DNA of 32,771 nt from JAVBLV01 sp031553195 (GCA_031553195.1 JAVBLV010000103.1:1-32771); one strand, 5' to 3'. Positions 7,574 through 16,882 are shown, numbered from the stretch's first letter. Made by a program: numbers and translations. The notes: a model not told the origin generated them from the sequence alone.

Positions 7574-8164
7574 ATGAACGACATAGATAGTTTTTTTCAT
7601 GTCAGACCCAGTAAAATTCCTCCTTCGTCGGGTAAGATACTGCTTGCCGAACCTCTTATGCAAGATCCTTATTTCTCAAGATCTGTTATTTTGATTGTAG
7701 ATAATAACGAAACCGGCGCTTTCGGACTTATTTTAAATAATCCTACCGACTTTAGCATACAAGATCTGGATCCTACATTGGTTAACGCTAAAACTACTAT
7801 TTATTGGGGAGGACCTGTCGAGGAAGGTTCATTATTTTTTATTCATACTTTAGGAAATTTGATTCCCGATTCCCACGCTGTGGCAAACGGCATTTATTGC
7901 GGAGGCAATTGGGAAATTATTAAAGAAATGATCGACGATAATATTTTGAATGAACAAAACTTCCGTCTGTTTTTAGGGTATTCCGGATGGACTGAAAAAC
8001 AATTGGATGACGAAATAAATCGCAAAAGTTGGGTCGTATCTCAAATCGATTCGAAAATGATTTTCGAAACGCCGTCGAAAGAACTCTGGAATGCTTCGGT
8101 TACAAAGCTAGGCAATCAATACGTTCATTGGATGCATATTCCCGAAAGCCCTGAATTCAATTAA
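7574..8164 (+). CDS. YqgE/AlgH family protein (DUF179)
   Basis: A 196-residue cytoplasmic protein of the YqgE/AlgH family, whose biochemical role is still unclear. Family marks are GKILLAEPLMQDPYFSRSVILIVDNNETGAFGLILNNP near the N-terminus, the WGGPVEEGSLFFIHTL block and the LFLGYSGWTEKQLDDEI block. Length is typical. The ATG at 7574 follows a -7 box by 20 bases. It ends head-on with the next gene, the two stop codons sharing the bases TTAA at 8161-8164. Confidence 0.93.
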   Translation: MNDIDSFFHVRPSKIPPSSGKILLAEPLMQDPYFSRSVILIVDNNETGAFGLILNNPTDFSIQDLDPTLVNAKTTIYWGGPVEEGSLFFIHTLGNLIPDSHAVANGIYCGGNWEIIKEMIDDNILNEQNFRLFLGYSGWTEKQLDDEINRKSWVVSQIDSKMIFETPSKELWNASVTKLGNQYVHWMHIPESPEFN

Positions 8165-9342
8165 AATGCTTCATTGAAATTAAAGTAAAATCCATACGCT
8201 TTCTGCCCTACGCCAAAATCAAGACGGACATTCATTCTCGGTTGAACTTCCAACCTGTAGCCGATTCCGGCATTGGGAAGAAAATTGGTTAGATCGGAAA
8301 CGCTTCCGCCAATAGATCCTCCGGCAACCCAAGCTACCATTCCATGTATACTTGGTTTTCCATTGGACTTGTAAAATTTATGACGATATTCCCCTATGAA
8401 AAATAACATAGATTTATCGCGATACTGCCCCCAATAATACCCTCTCAAATCGAAAGGGGTTCCCAATTGCGACATTTCTCCATAAGGTACGTCTCCTACC
8501 GCAAAACGGCCTTTAACCTGCAATGCCAATAATTGACCTTCTTTAAACAATCTGATGTAATCTCTAAGGTCAACAGAATAAACCTGATACACATTATCCC
8601 CGCCCAAATAACTTCCATAAAAAGAAGCGGCTACTTCGGCAAACATACCCTTATAAGCATTGACGGCAAAGTCTCTCGAATCGTATTGAAATGAAAGTCC
8701 TAAACCCGTATTAAAAGGCTTGTTATTATATTCCATGTACGCCGGATCGCTCTCTACCACTCCGCAAGCATCCTTTCCTTTAGTGTAATTCAGATCTATC
8801 ATTCCTCCCAGAAAAAAATTCTTTTTAATTTGCCAAAAAACTTTAGGATAAAATTGAATCCATGTCCGCGTATATTTTGTCGTGCTATCTGATTTTTCCG
8901 TATCCTTTCCGTTTTCATATCCAATACCAAAATAATTATCCGGCATATTTTTAAACCAAACATCGCTGTATGCCCGGATTTTGTCATGCAACCAAAAACT
9001 GGAAAGTTTTCCGGATACGAAATAAGCTCCTGTAGTGCTGATGCCAATCGTAACCGGCAACGAAGAACGTTGTAATAATGTGTCTGATTTGTCTGTGCGG
9101 AAAGACGTCAATGCGCCGCCGGCTATAGTAAAGCCCAATTCGGGAGTATAGCCCGGCCCAAAAACCGGAGTAATCATCCATTTTCCATCTCTGATTTTTT
9201 CTTCCTTTACAAGTTTTCTCCGTTCCTTTTTCGTTAAAGTCGTATCGGCTTTTATCTCGGAAATACTACGTTGGGCGTTTGCTATTGGAAATACGAAGAA
9301 AAAAAGTAGCGCCGCTACTAAAACATTCTTTTGCTTAAACAT
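8161..9342 (-). CDS. BamA/TamA-type outer-membrane barrel without POTRA domains
   Basis: This 393-residue protein begins with a signal peptide (cleavage expected after ANA, residue 23). A short charged stretch follows, then a beta-barrel resembling the C-terminal half of the surface-antigen (Omp85/BamA-like) family: GPGYTPELGFTIAGGA, YDSRDFAVNAYKGMF, PFDLRGYYWGQYRDKSMLFFIGEYRHKF, and a terminal strand ending in Phe. The PFDLRGY segment corresponds to the VRGF/Y motif of the family's loop 6. No POTRA repeats precede the barrel, so it is a short 16-strand-type porin-like member, of unknown substrate. It is 23 bases after the upstream barrel gene at 9366-10385, so the two are probably co-transcribed. 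Its stop overlaps that of yqgE. Confidence 0.8.
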   Translation of the reverse strand: MFKQKNVLVAALLFFFVFPIANAQRSISEIKADTTLTKKERRKLVKEEKIRDGKWMITPVFGPGYTPELGFTIAGGALTSFRTDKSDTLLQRSSLPVTIGISTTGAYFVSGKLSSFWLHDKIRAYSDVWFKNMPDNYFGIGYENGKDTEKSDSTTKYTRTWIQFYPKVFWQIKKNFFLGGMIDLNYTKGKDACGVVESDPAYMEYNNKPFNTGLGLSFQYDSRDFAVNAYKGMFAEVAASFYGSYLGGDNVYQVYSVDLRDYIRLFKEGQLLALQVKGRFAVGDVPYGEMSQLGTPFDLRGYYWGQYRDKSMLFFIGEYRHKFYKSNGKPSIHGMVAWVAGGSIGGSVSDLTNFLPNAGIGYRLEVQPRMNVRLDFGVGQKAYGFYFNFNEAF

Positions 9343-9365
9343 ATAAAATATTTATCTCAATTGCG

Positions 9366-10385
9366 TTACAAAAATCTATAATTAACAGATAGCAGAAACT
9401 GCGTTCTGGTTCCAAAGGTACCAATTTCTGTTCGGAATTGCCAAGATTTATTATGTTGATACTGGAAACCAAGAATAAAATTCAACCCATGTTCTAATTC
9501 TTTATCCAGTTTGTAATGTACAGATGAATTTTCGAGATCGCTTATTCCGGATTTTAACTTGTCGTAAAGTTCTTTTATTTTAGGATTATTTTTTTCTACA
9601 AGGGGTAATTGATTATACCAGTCGTCGATATTAGCCTGTATACTCTCGATCTTATCTGCGGAAAAAACCTCGTTTAGGGCAAGGTCGCCCTCTGTATTGG
9701 ATTCCACTCTTTGATAAAAAGGGCCAAGCCAGAAAGAAACGTTTCGATCCAGTCTGTATGAATAATTAAAAACATGCCCGACCCTTAAAGAATAGTTTTG
9801 AGCTAGAACCGGTTTTTCCAGTTCCTTGAAATTGACCCAACTAAAATTGGCGTCTAAAGAAAGGAATACAGGACCGATAGCGCCTGCAAAAGTGGCGCCC
9901 AAGCCATAATTCACGCCTGAAAATATTTGTTCCGTAGAAATATCCGGTTGTATTAATTGCACGCTTGTAACCGTTTGCCCTCCTCCAATCAATCCGTAAA
10001 TATTCAAAAACGGCAATACCCAAATATCGGGACGCACAGTAAATGCATTGGTTTTCCCCTCTATTGTTCCGAATTTTACAATATTACTAATATCTACCAG
10101 ATCATTATTTTCTCCCGGTTTATTAATAGCGATTCCGATATCTTTAATTACATATGTTTGCCGTTGATAAAAATAAGCAGGCATTACGCCAAAAGGATAT
10201 GGAATATCAATCCCTTTCTTATAGGTCTTTTTTCCCAACAATGGAAATATATGATTATAATTAATCTTCATCAAACTATCTCTGTATGTCCTTTGAAATT
10301 CTTCTAGCGTAATTGTCGGATACTGAGCTTTTGCCTGTAAAACAAATACAAATCCTAATAATAAAACAAAACCGGTTTTTTTCAT
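9366..10385 (-). CDS. Outer-membrane beta-barrel protein, function unknown
   Basis: A 339-residue secreted protein with a clear signal peptide (KKTGFVLLLGFVFVLQAKA, cut after residue 20). After about 90 residues of mixed sequence come alternating aromatic/hydrophobic strands with short turns (FLNIYGLIGGGQTVTSV, GLGATFAGAIGPVFLSLDANFSWV, WLGPFYQRVES, HGLNFILGFQYQHNKSWQFRTEIGTFG). It ends LLSVNYRFL, as barrels do. A charged insert (about 235-275) may be a long loop. I know no named family with confidence. ATG at 10385 is preferred to TTG at 10391 two codons upstream. It precedes the BamA-like barrel by 23 bases in the same direction, suggesting a joint envelope function. Confidence 0.7.
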   Translation of the reverse strand: MKKTGFVLLLGFVFVLQAKAQYPTITLEEFQRTYRDSLMKINYNHIFPLLGKKTYKKGIDIPYPFGVMPAYFYQRQTYVIKDIGIAINKPGENNDLVDISNIVKFGTIEGKTNAFTVRPDIWVLPFLNIYGLIGGGQTVTSVQLIQPDISTEQIFSGVNYGLGATFAGAIGPVFLSLDANFSWVNFKELEKPVLAQNYSLRVGHVFNYSYRLDRNVSFWLGPFYQRVESNTEGDLALNEVFSADKIESIQANIDDWYNQLPLVEKNNPKIKELYDKLKSGISDLENSSVHYKLDKELEHGLNFILGFQYQHNKSWQFRTEIGTFGTRTQFLLSVNYRFL

Positions 10386-10593
10386 ATCCAATTGGATTTT
10401 AATTAATAAGAGCTACGCTTTTTGACAAAATAATCAATATGTTTTATTGAAATTTTCCAGAATAAAAGAATTCTTACCTAATCCATTATTTAGAAACAAA
10501 ACAAATGAATACGTCAGATTGTTTACAGAAAAACAAAAAAAATACTTTTTTTGCAATATTTCAATTTTCACATTTAAAATTTTGCATTTTTAC

Positions 10594-10721
10594 ATGGATA
10601 CTGAAAGTCCTCCTAAGAACAACATATTCATTCTTATAATCATAAAAATGAGGAAACAATGAATTTACATGCTTCATTATCCAGTAATGGATTTGAATTT
10701 CCCTGTCTTGTTATAAATTGA
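10594..10721 (+). other. Two tiny overlapping ORFs in an intergenic region
   Basis: Between the barrel gene and the GH3-family gene, a 330-base stretch holds no recognised gene. On the plus strand there is a 22-codon frame (10594-10662, starting MDTESPPKNN) that overlaps by ATGA a 20-codon frame (10659-10721, starting MNLHASLSSN). Upstream, TTTG near 10548 and AAATTTTG just before the ATG resemble a Bacteroidota promoter imperfectly. They could be chance, a relic of a lost gene, or a small translated unit. The evidence is weak. Confidence 0.2.
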
Positions 10722-10727
10722 AAATTA

Positions 10728-12236
10728 TCATTGAATTATTGTCAAGATCTCATCGATATGTTTTCTATCATTACTTAATCTGGGAACTTTATATTGGCCG
10801 CCTAAACGATTTTTCTTTTTTAACCATTCATAAAAAGTTCCTTGGGCGACTTCGATAACATGCGGTTTTTTCAGGATCATATCATGATAACGTTTTGCTT
10901 CGTAATCCGAATTAAAAGACTTTAATGCATTATCGAATATTTCGGTAAAATATTCAATGTCTTGGGGCGATTTTCTAAACTCGATAAGCCATTGATGGCA
11001 AGTAGATTTATCTTCTTTACAAAACAATGGGGCCGCCGTATATTCAGAAATAATTGCATGCGTTTTTTCGCAAGCTATTCTTAAAGCATTGTTTGCATTA
11101 TCTACAATTACTTCTTCTCCGCAAACATTGATGAAATTTTTTGTGCGTCCGGTTATCTTTATCCGGTAAGGAAAAAGAGACGTAAACATTACCGTATCTC
11201 CGATTTTATACCGCCATAATCCAGCATTGGTAGAAATAACCATTGCATAATTTTTGCCTAATTCCACATCTTGCAAAGGAATTACTTTCGGATTGTCGGA
11301 ATGGGCCTCATTCAAAGAAATAAATTCATAATAAACGCCATAATCCAGCATTAATAACAAATCGTCTGAATCTTTCTGGTCTTGTATTCCAAAAAAACCT
11401 TCGGAAGCATTATAAGTATTCACATAGCGCATATTTCCCGAAATAATTTCATTAAATTGTTCTACATAAGGGTCAAAGCTGACTCCTCCATGAAAATACA
11501 CTTCCAGATTAGGCCATACCTCTTTGATATCTTTTTTATTTGTGTATTCCAGTATTCTTCTTAACAAAAGTAACATCCAAGATGGAACGCCTGCTATACT
11601 CGCCACATTTGAATTGATTGTGGTTTCCACCATTTTAGCTAATTTTTCCTCCCATTCTCCCATTGTGGCAATTTCTCTTTTGGGAACCCTGTATAATTCG
11701 GCCCAAAAAGGTAAATTTTCTATAATAATCGCCGATAAATCGCCATAATATGCATCGGTATTATATTCATTAATTTGCTGACTTCCGCCGAGGGCAAGAT
11801 TACTTCCGCCGAAAACATTAGTATCGGGATAATTATCGCAATAAATAGCCAACATATCTTTTCCGCCTTTATAGTGGCATTCGGTAATAGATTCGACACT
11901 TACCGGGATGTATTTACTTTTATCGCTTGTTGTGCCTGAGGATTTGGCAAACCATTTTATATCCGACGGCCACAAAACATTTTGTTCGCCTTTTCTCAAA
12001 CGTTCTATATAAGGTTTTAACGAATCGTAATCATTTACGGGAACCCGTTCATTAAAATTTTCCCAAGAAATTATACTTTTGTAATCGTATAGTTTTCCCC
12101 AATCGGTATTTTTTGCTGAAGAAATTAATTTTTTTAATAATTCTTCCTGCATTTCAATTGGGTATTTTTTAAAAAAATCTATTTGGTAAACTCTTTTTTT
12201 CGATAACCATATCATGAAAGTATTAATTATTGCCAT
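10728..12236 (-). CDS. GH3-family acyl-adenylating enzyme
   Basis: A 502-residue member of the GH3 family, named after plant auxin-conjugating enzymes and part of the wider acyl-adenylate-forming superfamily. It carries the ATP-binding P-loop SSGTTSDKSK at 99-108, the YNASEGFFGIQ motif and the DYGVYYEFI segment, then WRYKIGDTVMFTS and the hinge ITGRTKNFINVCGEEV. Plant enzymes join amino acids to jasmonate or auxin; the substrate of bacterial members is unknown. Unusually for this phylum, the ATG at 12236 is preceded by a strong Shine-Dalgarno, AAGGAG with 7 bases of spacing. It stands alone, with a repeat copy immediately upstream. Confidence 0.88.
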   Translation of the reverse strand: MAIINTFMIWLSKKRVYQIDFFKKYPIEMQEELLKKLISSAKNTDWGKLYDYKSIISWENFNERVPVNDYDSLKPYIERLRKGEQNVLWPSDIKWFAKSSGTTSDKSKYIPVSVESITECHYKGGKDMLAIYCDNYPDTNVFGGSNLALGGSQQINEYNTDAYYGDLSAIIIENLPFWAELYRVPKREIATMGEWEEKLAKMVETTINSNVASIAGVPSWMLLLLRRILEYTNKKDIKEVWPNLEVYFHGGVSFDPYVEQFNEIISGNMRYVNTYNASEGFFGIQDQKDSDDLLLMLDYGVYYEFISLNEAHSDNPKVIPLQDVELGKNYAMVISTNAGLWRYKIGDTVMFTSLFPYRIKITGRTKNFINVCGEEVIVDNANNALRIACEKTHAIISEYTAAPLFCKEDKSTCHQWLIEFRKSPQDIEYFTEIFDNALKSFNSDYEAKRYHDMILKKPHVIEVAQGTFYEWLKKKNRLGGQYKVPRLSNDRKHIDEILTIIQ

Positions 12237-12283
12237 AAGATATCTCCTTATTTGAATTAATTACATTGATTCTTCAAATTAAT

Positions 12284-12422
12284 TATGAAGTATTTTGAAC
12301 CTAAAAATGCTCTTTTTTACCGGAATTTTTATCAAATAATTTAGTATTCTTGAAAAATCCCGTCTGCAAGCTCGCTATTTTTATTCCTCCAAATCTTTTT
12401 CATAAGAATTTAAACGGTTACT
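12284..12422 (+). repeat. Dispersed repeat copy 3, left arm lost
   Basis: A 139-bp copy of the same MITE-like element, beginning at TATGAAGTATTTTGA and ending TAAACGGTTACT. The right end matches the ends of copy 2. The expected left arm, about 20 bases of GTTTAAA-type sequence, is replaced by unrelated AT-rich sequence. A few internal bases are deleted relative to the other copies around 12340. It occupies most of the gap between the GH3-family gene and the LptG-like gene. Confidence 0.8.
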
Positions 12423-12450
12423 TAAAATCTCAATTTTTTGATTATTTTTC

Positions 12451-13536
12451 CTACTTCGGAGCTTTTCTTATCAATATATATGCCGCAACTCCAAACACTA
12501 CAATAGGAATTAAAACAGATATCAGCGGGGGTAAATTCCCTTTTATAGAAAATACCGTAGAAAATTTCATAAAAACGACAAATGCAAATGCTATTAAAAG
12601 TCCCAAGGCCAGATGCAATCCCACTCCACCCCTTGCCTTACGGAAAGATACCGAAACGGCTATAAACGTCATGACAACAACGGCAAACGGATTTACGATC
12701 CTTTGGTAATTTAATATTTCGTAATCTTTGACCAAATGCGACCCCCGTACTTTCTCCTGTTCAATAAAAGTTGTCAGTTGAACAAGATTCATCGTAATTA
12801 CATTCTTACGATTAATATTGAGGTCTTCCGGATAAAACTTTATATGTAAAGTCATTGTATCCCCTCTTTTAAAGGTTTCATTCAATCCGTTTACTGTCCG
12901 GAGCACATAATTATAAGCAAACCATTTTCGAGTTACCGTATCAAACACTATTGTTTCCGAAGTAAATTTTTCTTTAATCTCATTTTCTCCAAACTTTTCA
13001 TAAGAAAACCGGTAAGCCGTATTGTTTACGTTATCAAAACTTTCCACATAAAGCTGTAAATCTTTATCCATCTGTAAATGGATGTTTTGAAAAGTATTCC
13101 GATAAGGATTTTTTATATATTGTCTTTCAAATATAAGCCTTTCCTGATTAAGATACGGAATAACAAAATTCCCTAAAAAAAAGGTCAATACAGCAATAAT
13201 TAAAGCGCCGTATACATATGGCCTTAGCATTCGCTTAAAACTGATTCCGGAACTGAGAATAGCTATTATCTCTGTATTACCGGCCAACTTTGAGGTGAAA
13301 AAGATAATGGATATAAAAGTAAATAAAGCGCTGTAATCGTTAATAAAGGAAGGAATAAAATTAATATAATACTGAAAAATAATTAATTGAAGCGGAGCTT
13401 TACGTTCCAAAAAATCATCCAGTTTTTCCGATACGTCAAAGACAATAATCAGCACAATCATAATCCCCATTGCCGCGCAAAAGGTGACCATGAATTTTTT
13501 CAGTAAATACTTGTCAATTAGTTTGAATCGATTCAT
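12451..13536 (-). CDS. LptF/LptG-family (YjgP/YjgQ) permease
   Basis: A 361-residue inner-membrane protein of the YjgP/YjgQ family, the transmembrane half of the LptBFG transporter that extracts lipopolysaccharide from the inner membrane. It starts RFKLIDKYLLKKFMVTF, as the family does. Three helices lie in the N-terminal part (about 14-34, 60-80, 104-126), a periplasmic beta-rich domain in the middle (about 140-270) and three helices at the C-terminus (about 280-300, 308-326, 335-355). Whether it is the F or the G paralogue cannot be decided here, so I leave the symbol empty. It starts 33 bases after leuS ends and is probably in that operon. Confidence 0.88.
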   Translation of the reverse strand: MNRFKLIDKYLLKKFMVTFCAAMGIMIVLIIVFDVSEKLDDFLERKAPLQLIIFQYYINFIPSFINDYSALFTFISIIFFTSKLAGNTEIIAILSSGISFKRMLRPYVYGALIIAVLTFFLGNFVIPYLNQERLIFERQYIKNPYRNTFQNIHLQMDKDLQLYVESFDNVNNTAYRFSYEKFGENEIKEKFTSETIVFDTVTRKWFAYNYVLRTVNGLNETFKRGDTMTLHIKFYPEDLNINRKNVITMNLVQLTTFIEQEKVRGSHLVKDYEILNYQRIVNPFAVVVMTFIAVSVSFRKARGGVGLHLALGLLIAFAFVVFMKFSTVFSIKGNLPPLISVLIPIVVFGVAAYILIRKAPK

Positions 13537-13569
13537 TATTCCAGATGAAGTTTAATCGTTTCAATAAAA

Positions 13570-16356
13570 CTATACCACAATATTAATAATCTTTTTCGGA
13601 ACAAAAATCACCTTCTTAGGCGTTTTCCCTTCCAGCCATTTCTCACTTTCAGGCGAGGATAACGCCATACTTTCAGCTTGTTTGGCATCTATATCGGCCG
13701 GTAAACGTAAAGTAAAACGAGTTTTTCCATTAAAAGAAACCGGGTATTCAAAAGAATCTTCCGTCAGATATTTTTCATCATATTGTGGAAATTGCGCACA
13801 CGCAATACTTTCTTTATGTCCCAATAAATTCCAAAGCTCTTCGGAAATATGCGGAGCAAAAGATGACAACAGTATGCACAAAGGCTCTAAAATTCCTTGC
13901 TTATTACATTTAAGATCGCCCAATTCATTCACGCAAATCATAAAAGCGCTTATCGAAGTGTTGAATGAAAAGTTTTCTATATCATATTGTATTTTCTTGA
14001 TCGTCTTGTGCAACACTTTCAACTCTTCGGGCGTGGGTTCCGCATCAATAACTGCAAATTGATTCTCTGCATTATTATGATACAATTTCCAGAATTTACG
14101 TATAAAACGCGCCACGCCTTCAATTCCTTTGGTATCCCAAGGTTTCGCTTGTTCAATAGGGCCTAAAAACATTTCATACAAACGCAAAGTATCTGCGCCG
14201 TACTTTTCTACCAAATCATCCGGATTTTGTACGTTATATAATGATTTGGACATTTTTTCAATTTCAAAACCACAAATGTATTTTCCATCTTCCAAAATAA
14301 ATTCGGCACCGGCAAATTCAGATCTCCAACTACGGAATTTCTCGATATCCAATACATCATTATCTACAATATTAATATCCACATGAATGGGATCCGTTTC
14401 GTATTGTTTCCTTAAGTTGTACGAAACATATTGATTGCTTCCTTTTATACGATAAACAAAATTGGAACGGCCTTGGATCATTCCTTGGTTTATTAGTTTT
14501 TGGAAAGGTTCGTTTTTAGGACATAAACCCAAGTCAAACAAAAATTTATTCCAAAAACGAGCATATAATAAATGCCCTGTTGCATGTTCCGAACCACCCA
14601 CATACAAGTCTACATTTTGCCAATAATTTACCGCTTCGGTAGAAACCAAAGTTTGATCATTATGTGGATCCATATAGCGGAAATAGTAAGCGCTGGAACC
14701 TGCAAAACCCGGCATGGTCGAAGTTTCCAAAGGATAGTCTTCTTTCGTTTTCCAATTAGCCGCTCGCGCCAAAGGAGGTTCTCCTGTTTCGGTAGGCAAA
14801 TATTTATCAACATTCGGAAGCTGCAACGGAAGTTCTGATTCATCCAATGCATATGGCATTCCCTCTTTGTAATAAACAGGAAAAGGTTCTCCCCAATAAC
14901 GTTGTCGGCTGAAAATGGCATCGCGCAAACGATAATTGATTTTCCGGCTACCAATTCCTTTTTCCTCCAAACGGTCAATAACCGTTGTAATGGCTTTCTT
15001 TACAGGCATTCCGTCAATAAAATCCGAGTTGATACATGTTCCCTCTTTAGAATCTTTTGATTCTGTCCATGCACTTGGATCTTCGGGTTGTTCACCAGAA
15101 GGCGCCACGACCTGTACAATGGGTAAATTAAAATGACGGGCAAAAGCAAAGTCGCGGCTATCGTGTGCCGGAACCGCCATAATGGCGCCGCTTCCATAGC
15201 CTGCCAACACATATTCCGAAATCCAAATCGGAATTTGTTTTCCCGTAAAAGGATGTACTACGTAAGAACCGGTAAAAATGCCGGATACATTTTTTACTTC
15301 CGATTGACGTTCCCGTTCCGAACGGTTTTTAGCCCAATTCACATATTCCTCAACAGCTTGCTTTTGTTCCGGAGTTGTCAATTCTTCAATTAATTCATGT
15401 TCCGGACACAATACCATAAAGGTAACGCCGAAAATAGTGTCGGGACGAGTAGTGAAAACTTCCACCTCCCTGTCGCTGTTAGCAATGGAGAAATAAGCTG
15501 TACCGCCTTCTGAACGCCCAATCCAATTATGTTGTATTTCTTTCAACGAATCGCTCCATTCCAAGTTTTCCAAATCGTCTAACAAACGTTGGGCATAAGC
15601 TGTGATCCGCAAAGACCATTGACGCATCAACTTTCGTTCTACAGGATAACCGCCCCTTACAGAAGTTCCATTTACTACCTCGTCATTCGCCAATACCGTT
15701 CCCAAAGCAGGACACCAATTAACTGGAATATCAGCCAAATAAGCCAACCGGTAATTCATCAAAATCTCTTGCTGCTCCCTTTCCGATTTACGGTTCCATT
15801 CCTCTGACGTAAAATTCATTGGCTCGCTGCAAGCAATATTCAAATCCTTGGTTCCCTGCAAAGCAAATACTTGTTTCAACTCATCAATAGGCCTTGCCTT
15901 TTGTTCATCACAGCAATAATACGAATTAAATATTTGGATAAAAACCCATTGCGTCCATTTGTAATATTCCGGATCACAAGTACGAACTTCTCTATCCCAA
16001 TCAAAAGAAAAACCCAGTTTATCCAATTGACTTCTATAACGTTTAATATTTTCTTCAGTAGTAATGGCTGGATGTTGGCCTGTTTGGATGGCATATTGTT
16101 CCGCCGGCAATCCATAAGCATCATATCCCATTGGATGCAACACATTAAAGCCTTTTTGGCGTTTGTAACGTGCATAAATATCACTGGCAATATATCCCAG
16201 CGGATGTCCCACATGTAATCCGGCTCCCGAAGGATAAGGAAACATATCCAACACATAATATTTGGGTTTATTGATATCTATTTCTGTTTTAAAAATCTTA
16301 TTTTTCTGCCAAAAAGCCTGCCACTTCGGTTCTATTTCGTTGAAATTGTAATCCAT
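13570..16356 (-). CDS. leuS: Leucyl-tRNA synthetase
   Basis: A 928-residue class I synthetase that charges tRNA-Leu. The HIGH motif appears as HVGH (48-51) after FPYPSGAGL, and KMSKS at 701-705. The editing domain includes EVFTTRPDTIFGVTFMVL and GYGSGAIMAVPAHDSRDFAFA. The C-terminal anticodon-binding region ends with VIFVPKKIINIVV. An in-frame start 63 bases upstream (16419) was rejected because it would overlap the -7 promoter box at 16417-16424, and because the natural beginning MDYNFNEIEPKWQ follows ATG 16356. The LptG-like gene follows after 33 bases. Confidence 0.97.
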   Translation of the reverse strand: MDYNFNEIEPKWQAFWQKNKIFKTEIDINKPKYYVLDMFPYPSGAGLHVGHPLGYIASDIYARYKRQKGFNVLHPMGYDAYGLPAEQYAIQTGQHPAITTEENIKRYRSQLDKLGFSFDWDREVRTCDPEYYKWTQWVFIQIFNSYYCCDEQKARPIDELKQVFALQGTKDLNIACSEPMNFTSEEWNRKSEREQQEILMNYRLAYLADIPVNWCPALGTVLANDEVVNGTSVRGGYPVERKLMRQWSLRITAYAQRLLDDLENLEWSDSLKEIQHNWIGRSEGGTAYFSIANSDREVEVFTTRPDTIFGVTFMVLCPEHELIEELTTPEQKQAVEEYVNWAKNRSERERQSEVKNVSGIFTGSYVVHPFTGKQIPIWISEYVLAGYGSGAIMAVPAHDSRDFAFARHFNLPIVQVVAPSGEQPEDPSAWTESKDSKEGTCINSDFIDGMPVKKAITTVIDRLEEKGIGSRKINYRLRDAIFSRQRYWGEPFPVYYKEGMPYALDESELPLQLPNVDKYLPTETGEPPLARAANWKTKEDYPLETSTMPGFAGSSAYYFRYMDPHNDQTLVSTEAVNYWQNVDLYVGGSEHATGHLLYARFWNKFLFDLGLCPKNEPFQKLINQGMIQGRSNFVYRIKGSNQYVSYNLRKQYETDPIHVDINIVDNDVLDIEKFRSWRSEFAGAEFILEDGKYICGFEIEKMSKSLYNVQNPDDLVEKYGADTLRLYEMFLGPIEQAKPWDTKGIEGVARFIRKFWKLYHNNAENQFAVIDAEPTPEELKVLHKTIKKIQYDIENFSFNTSISAFMICVNELGDLKCNKQGILEPLCILLSSFAPHISEELWNLLGHKESIACAQFPQYDEKYLTEDSFEYPVSFNGKTRFTLRLPADIDAKQAESMALSSPESEKWLEGKTPKKVIFVPKKIINIVV

Positions 16357-16416
16357 TATTATTTTGTTGAATAGTTTAATCGTTTTGGAGTTTGCGATAC
16401 TTTTAAATGGGATTTG

Positions 16417-16424
16417 CAAATTTA
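16417..16424 (-). promoter_or_regulatory. -7 box of leuS
   Basis: TAAATTTG on the minus strand matches TAnnTTTG; the leader to ATG 16356 would be about 55 bases. No TTTG is seen at the standard upstream spacing. Confidence 0.45.
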
Positions 16425-16738
16425 CAGAAAATCACGCTTATTATACGTTTGAATTACAATATTCCTGATGAATCTGACTTGGCTTTGTTGAGTATGAAGC
16501 CTCAATAGATTTCTTGAATAGATATCCATAAATGTTGACTATTATTCTTTTACAGACTAAACTAACACTGAATTTAATGAATAATAAAAATGATAAGTAA
16601 GTTTTATTTATTGTTGCATTTTTCATTTCTTAATTTTACAACTATCATTTCATACAATAATTCCATTAGTTCGTACAAAACCCTCCTGTTCAAGTTACTA
16701 TTTTACAAAGTATAGCTAATCTTGCAACATAATTAAAG

Positions 16739-16882
16739 CGCATTCCGGAATATTTAATCATATCCAGAGTAAATAAACTCGTGCGGGTTTCTACCGAAAT
16801 GGTCGTTTATATCAGTTCTGATGGAAATTATTCTACCCTTGTACTTACCAACCAAGATGAAAAAGTTTTTTCTTTCAATTGA
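16739..16882 (+). pseudogene. Remnant of a LytTR-domain response regulator
   Basis: One plus-strand frame reads, over about 45 codons, KRIPEYLIIS, RVNKLVRVSTEMVVY, ISSDGNYSTLVLTN and EKVFSFN before a TGA at 16880. This is the first half of a LytTR DNA-binding domain: basic first strand, then V-Y-I-x-S-D-G-N-Y-S. There is no start codon, no receiver domain upstream, and the second half of the domain is missing. It is therefore a fragment of a LytT/AlgR-type regulator. It abuts an insertion-sequence remnant that may have caused the loss. Confidence 0.75.

Noticed and set aside
16357..16419. Longer leuS start at 16419
   Set aside because: It would overlap the -7 promoter box at 16417-16424, and the added residues do not look like the synthetase N-terminus.
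16441..16626. 61-codon minus-strand frame upstream of leuS
   Set aside because: Low-complexity translation with no domain, in a region rich in decayed sequence.
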